A DNA stretch of 64,000 bases from Campylobacter devanensis (GTDB lineage Bacteria > Campylobacterota > Campylobacteria > Campylobacterales > Campylobacteraceae). Positions 60,668-64,000 of this stretch are shown here, one piece after another. The notes under the pieces are model-generated. The model did not search any database. It saw nothing but the letters and a program-made list of their open reading frames with translations, and had not been told where the DNA came from. Position numbers and translations under genes: made by a program. Position 1 is the first letter of the stretch, and every line of letters starts with the position of its first letter. The stretch covers positions 1,240,001 through 1,304,000 of the forward strand of contig NZ_CP018788.1 of NCBI RefSeq assembly GCF_002139915.1, read 5' to 3'.

Positions 60668-61294
60668 TTAGATTATATTATCTACCTCATTAAATTTTTT
60701 AGCTATTAATGCTTTAGCTTCTTGCATATCTAAACCTTCTAAGCCAAATTCGTTCCCAATGCAATAGGTAAGCTTGCAAAAAGGCTTTGGCAAAATCATT
60801 TTATCCCAACTATTAAACTGCCAAAACCTGCTAGCTGTGTAACTTAAAACTATCAAATTTACTCCAGTTTTTTGTGCAACTGCCACTGAACCATCGCTAA
60901 TGCTATGTCTTGGACCTCGTGGACCATCTGGGGTAATCACTACATCAATTCCATTATGGATTGATTTTATTGCTGATAGAAAAACTTTCAAGGCTCCTTT
61001 TGATGAACTTCCTCTAATCGAACCAATACCAAAATGACTAATAATATCGCTAATTACTTGACCATCTTTATGATCTGAGATCATTACATTCGCATTTCTG
61101 CCTTGCCAACAACTACTAAAAATAAATGGCATAAATGCTAACTTCTCATGCCAAAAAAGAGCTACTACTGGCTTGCTCTTTGGCGCTTCTCCAATAAACT
61201 CCTTTTTGCAAGTTAGATATATAAGCTTAATTATAAAAACTAGTAAATTTTCTACTATTTTATTAACAAATTTAGCCCTAAATAATCTGCCCAT
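60668..61294 (-). CDS. DUF374 lysophospholipid-acyltransferase-like protein
   Basis: The 208-residue membrane-associated protein has a hydrophobic N-terminal segment (residues 14-28), F-W-H-E-K-L near residue 48 (the acyltransferase H-x-x-x-x motif as it occurs in DUF374), S-S-K-G near 97, and T-P-D-G-P-R-G-P-R near 119. This is the family seen next to Kdo transferase or lipid-A genes in other bacteria and it may act on lipid A or a phospholipid. It overlaps miaB by 17 bases, as in H. pylori and C. jejuni. Confidence 0.85.
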   Translation of the reverse strand: MGRLFRAKFVNKIVENLLVFIIKLIYLTCKKEFIGEAPKSKPVVALFWHEKLAFMPFIFSSCWQGRNANVMISDHKDGQVISDIISHFGIGSIRGSSSKGALKVFLSAIKSIHNGIDVVITPDGPRGPRHSISDGSVAVAQKTGVNLIVLSYTASRFWQFNSWDKMILPKPFCKLTYCIGNEFGLEGLDMQEAKALIAKKFNEVDNII

Positions 61295-62588
61295 TTAATA
61301 CCATTCTTCTTGGTTGAGTGATTTGAACCTTAGCAAATTTACCTAGCAACTCCTCGCTGCCTTTGGCCTGAACCAAAAAGTTATTATCTGTACGACCAGC
61401 TATCATTCCATCAGCCCTAAGCTCTTCAAAATAGACATCATAAATTTGTCCTATTTTACTAGCTACAATCTCATCTAAAATTTCATTATGTCTAGACTGT
61501 AAGCGTGTGAGCCTAGCCCCAGCTATGCTATCATCTATCTGATTTGGCATAGTGGCTGCTGGAGTTAGTGGGCGAGTTGAGTATTTAAACGAAAACACCT
61601 GCTCAAATCTTACCTTTTCAAGCACATCCATCGTATCTTCAAAATCAGCTTCACTCTCACCAGGAAATCCTACTATAATATCAGTTGATATGCTAACATC
61701 AGGACAAAGCGCTCTAAGTTTACTTGCTCTATCTAAAAACCACTCCTTAGTATATCCACGCTTCATAGCTTTTAGTATTGCCGTACTTCCGCTTTGTAGT
61801 GGCATATGCATAGATTTACAGATTTTAGGATTTAAGCTAAACTCGCGTAAAAATTTATCATCCATATGCAAAGGATGCGGACTAGTAAAGCGAATTCTCT
61901 CTACGCCATCAATTTGACTAATTAAATTCAAAAGATCGCTAAAATCTATTTTTTGGCCATTAGAACTACTAAATCTTTTGCCATAGTTATTGACATTTTG
62001 ACCAAGCAAAAATATCTCTTTAGCTCCGTTATTAGTAGCTTTTTTAATCTCATTTAAAATTATATCTTTTGGAATGCTTAGCTCATCGCCCCTAGTGTGC
62101 GGGACTATACAATAGGTGCATTTCTTATCGCATCCTATCATGATATTTACATAACTTTTATATGGACTAGTGCGAAACTCACCAAAGGCATACTCGCTCT
62201 CATCATGATTTATATCTACGCTCACGAATTTAGGCGTTTTGACTGCGGTTTTGATCTTTGATACATTTCTAGCACCAAGGACAAAATCAACATACGGCGC
62301 ACGCTTAAATACATCAGAGCCAAGATGGCTAGCCGTACAACCACAAACACCTATTTTCGCTCCTGGTTTTTTGACTTTTTCAAATCCGCCAACCTCACTA
62401 AAGAGCTTATGCACTGGTCTTTCACGCACAGAACAAGTATTTATAAGGATTAGATCAGCCTCGCCAATCTGATTAGTAGTCTCATACTCATCATCTAATT
62501 CAGCTATGATATGCTCGCTATCACGAACATTCATAGCACATCCCAAAGTCTCTATAAATAGCTTTTTTTTACTAAATTCAGCGCTCAA
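61278..62588 (-). CDS. miaB: tRNA-2-methylthio-N6-dimethylallyladenosine synthase MiaB
   Basis: MiaB adds the methylthio group to A37 of tRNAs that read U-starting codons. The 436-residue radical-SAM protein has the N-terminal cluster cysteines C17, C52 and C84 region, the triad C153-x3-C157-x2-C160 and a C-terminal TRAM domain (residues about 370-436). Sequence features [12 protein letters not shown] and G-E-x-x-S-I-P separate it from RimO, also present in this window. It overlaps both neighbours by short stretches. Confidence 0.95.
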   Translation of the reverse strand: MSAEFSKKKLFIETLGCAMNVRDSEHIIAELDDEYETTNQIGEADLILINTCSVRERPVHKLFSEVGGFEKVKKPGAKIGVCGCTASHLGSDVFKRAPYVDFVLGARNVSKIKTAVKTPKFVSVDINHDESEYAFGEFRTSPYKSYVNIMIGCDKKCTYCIVPHTRGDELSIPKDIILNEIKKATNNGAKEIFLLGQNVNNYGKRFSSSNGQKIDFSDLLNLISQIDGVERIRFTSPHPLHMDDKFLREFSLNPKICKSMHMPLQSGSTAILKAMKRGYTKEWFLDRASKLRALCPDVSISTDIIVGFPGESEADFEDTMDVLEKVRFEQVFSFKYSTRPLTPAATMPNQIDDSIAGARLTRLQSRHNEILDEIVASKIGQIYDVYFEELRADGMIAGRTDNNFLVQAKGSEELLGKFAKVQITQPRRMVLNGQII

Positions 62589-62827
62589 AGTATATGCACC
62601 TCATACATATAATCATTCTCATCTAGGCCATATTTTACCGTGCGGTGATATACGCTTAACCCTTTGTTCTCAAAATGCTCAACTAAGGCAATAAGCTGCT
62701 TATGTGAGTTATCACGATCAAAATAGAATATCTTTCCACCATCTTTTAGCGCAGCACTCTCGATCTTTTCTAGACTAATTGTTTTTGGTTTTGCATCTAA
62801 CTCAGCTCTAGCTAATTTTAACTCCAT
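62585..62827 (-). CDS. HP0268-like small protein (Smr-type nicking endonuclease family)
   Basis: The 80-residue product is a single small alpha/beta domain with [12 protein letters not shown] near residue 32 and an E-V-H-I-L end. Its size, its ends and its place directly upstream of miaB match H. pylori HP0268, for which a structure with an Smr-like fold and nicking activity was reported. It overlaps miaB by four bases, so it is coupled to it. Nuclease activity of the present protein is inferred from that relative only. Confidence 0.75.
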   Translation of the reverse strand: MELKLARAELDAKPKTISLEKIESAALKDGGKIFYFDRDNSHKQLIALVEHFENKGLSVYHRTVKYGLDENDYMYEVHIL

Positions 62828-63014
62828 TTTTTATCCCTTTTTGAGTGATTTTAACTCATTAGTATATCAAATTTGCTATAAAATTTCGTTTAAATTATAT
62901 AGTATAAATATATTTAAAGATTATAAAAGCTAATATAAGATAAAATAACGGGCTTGCAAATTTTAAATCTCAATAATTTATTATTTTGACAAATTAATCA
63001 CAAAAGGCAACTTT

Positions 63015-64000
63015 ATGGAGAGAATATTAGATATAATCGAGTCAATAGCTAATGAAAAAAATTTAAACATTGATGATGTAAAAGCCAGAATCTTAAAGGC
63101 CTTTGAATCAGCTGCTAAAAAACTATATGGTTCAGAGTGCGAATATGAAGCACTAATTAATCCAACAACTAAAAATATCACTCTATATCAAAAAATTCTA
63201 GTTGTTAATAATGATGATGAACGCCTAGATAATGAGCATTTTATCAGCCTTGATAAAGCTCATGAATTTGATAAAAGCCTTGAAATAGGCGATAGTCTAA
63301 ACTATGAAATAAATATAGAAGATCTAGGTCGCACAGCTGCTGGAACGCTTAGCCGTGAGATAGAGTATCATATCCAACGCCTAATAGAAGAGAAAATTTT
63401 TGAAAAGTATAATGCAAAGGTTGGCTCACTTGTCTTTGGTTCAGTTACACGAGTTGATTCTGAAGAAAATACATTTATTGAAATTGATGAGATCAGAGCT
63501 GTAATGAGCATGAAAAATCGTATTAAAGATGAAAAATTTAAAATTGGTGATGTTGTAAAATGTGTTATTAAAAGCGTAAGGCTAGATAAAAAAGATGGTA
63601 TAAAAGTTGAACTCTCTCGTACATCACCCAAATTTCTTGAAGCACTTTTAAAAGCTGAAGTTCCTGAGATTAAAGATGGTGGTGTAATCATTCAAAATAG
63701 CGCTAGAATACCAGGTAAAAAAGCCAAAATTGCTTTATATTCTACTACCCCAAATATCGATGCAGTTGGTGCAACAGTAGGTATAAAAGGCGTAAGAATC
63801 AATGCTGTAAGTAATGAGTTAAATGGTGAAAATATAGACGCTATTGAGTATAGTAATGAACCAGCTATTTTTGTAGCACGCGCTTTAGCTCCTGCTATAG
63901 TAAGCTCTGTAAAAATAGATGGACAAAAGGCTATAGTATCACTAGTACCTGAACAAAAATCAAAAGCAATTGGAGCAAGCGGTATAAATATTAGACTAGC
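63015..64000 (+). CDS. nusA: Transcription termination/antitermination factor NusA (3' end outside window)
   Basis: NusA binds RNA polymerase and affects pausing, termination and antitermination. The frame is open from the ATG at 63015 (AAAAGG upstream at about 63001-63008) to the window end, giving 328 residues. The N-terminal polymerase-binding domain (residues 1-125), the S1 domain (G-S-L-V-F-G-S-V-T-R-V near 137), and the KH domains (L-S-R-T-S-P-K-F near 196 and G-V-K-G-V-R-I-N-A-V near 255) are in order. The gene is divergent to the HP0268-like gene, with a 187-base AT-rich promoter gap. Confidence 0.95.
   Translation, partial: MERILDIIESIANEKNLNIDDVKARILKAFESAAKKLYGSECEYEALINPTTKNITLYQKILVVNNDDERLDNEHFISLDKAHEFDKSLEIGDSLNYEINIEDLGRTAAGTLSREIEYHIQRLIEEKIFEKYNAKVGSLVFGSVTRVDSEENTFIEIDEIRAVMSMKNRIKDEKFKIGDVVKCVIKSVRLDKKDGIKVELSRTSPKFLEALLKAEVPEIKDGGVIIQNSARIPGKKAKIALYSTTPNIDAVGATVGIKGVRINAVSNELNGENIDAIEYSNEPAIFVARALAPAIVSSVKIDGQKAIVSLVPEQKSKAIGASGINIRL

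Overview
The window is a stretch of an AT-rich, tightly packed chromosome of a Campylobacterota species, almost certainly a Campylobacter. The support is the gene content and order: pheA-hisC-fliF-fliG-fliH-dxs-perR, accD-rlmH-dksA-dusB-recO, pssA-psd-like-ftsH-prmA-cheY, N-glycosylation genes pglE/F/G, murD-mraY/gpmI-fabG-acpP-fabF-accA, and the miaB-HP0268-like/nusA divergon. Many of these blocks match C. jejuni gene order from memory, but they are joined differently. A non-jejuni species, perhaps of the C. fetus/hyointestinalis/lanienae group, is likely; that species-level guess is inference.

Layout. 1-12.4 kb (+ strand): end of a HAD hydrolase, pheA, hisC, the flagellar MS-ring and switch genes fliF/fliG/fliH, dxs, the peroxide regulator perR, a hypothetical gene, menaquinone methyltransferase ubiE/menG, xseA and serC. 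12.5-13.1 kb (- strand): ahpC, a probable PerR target, with its own terminator. 13.3-23.5 kb (+): accD, rlmH, dksA, a membrane protein, dusB, recO, a two-gene energy-taxis-like operon (Aer-type PAS protein plus a soluble chemoreceptor), and an unusually long dnaE. 23.5-25.4 kb (+): a DpnII-type island with intact adenine methylase, intact small partner gene and wrecked endonuclease gene. 25.5-29.3 kb (-): a type II secretion/competence-like cluster ending in a secretin. 29.4-47.8 kb (-): a lipoprotein and its neighbour, leuA, pssA, a psd-like gene, ftsH, prmA, cheY, hisA, hisH, pglG, pglF, pglE, a BcgI-like restriction-modification pair with a broken specificity gene, tRNA-Phe, murD and mraY. 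47.9-52.6 kb (+): gpmI and the fatty-acid genes fabG, acpP, fabF and accA. 52.7-53.5 kb: decayed material (HTH regulator stub, perfect palindrome, outer-membrane barrel pseudogene). 53.5-55.4 kb (-): Cys-rich repeat lipoprotein, hypothetical gene and prfB. 55.5-58.6 kb (+): panC, rimO, tilS. 58.6-62.8 kb (-): three genes resembling PilO/PilN/PilM, a DUF374 acyltransferase, miaB and an HP0268-like gene. 63.0 kb to the end (+): nusA, cut by the window edge.

Most of the window is housekeeping DNA with overlapping or abutting genes. The accessory parts are two restriction-modification loci, both damaged on the side that cuts or recognises DNA, and one decayed surface-protein locus. The points most worth follow-up are a tandem duplication of the OB-fold in DnaE, the retained methylase and 160-residue partner beside a dead DpnII-type nuclease, a frameshifted two-TRD specificity gene whose reading frame hinges on a seven-base homopolymer, a Psd-like protein without the Gly-Ser cleavage site, a soluble chemoreceptor with a CZB-like tail that has lost its zinc ligands, and a second PilM/N/O-like module far from any visible secretion genes.
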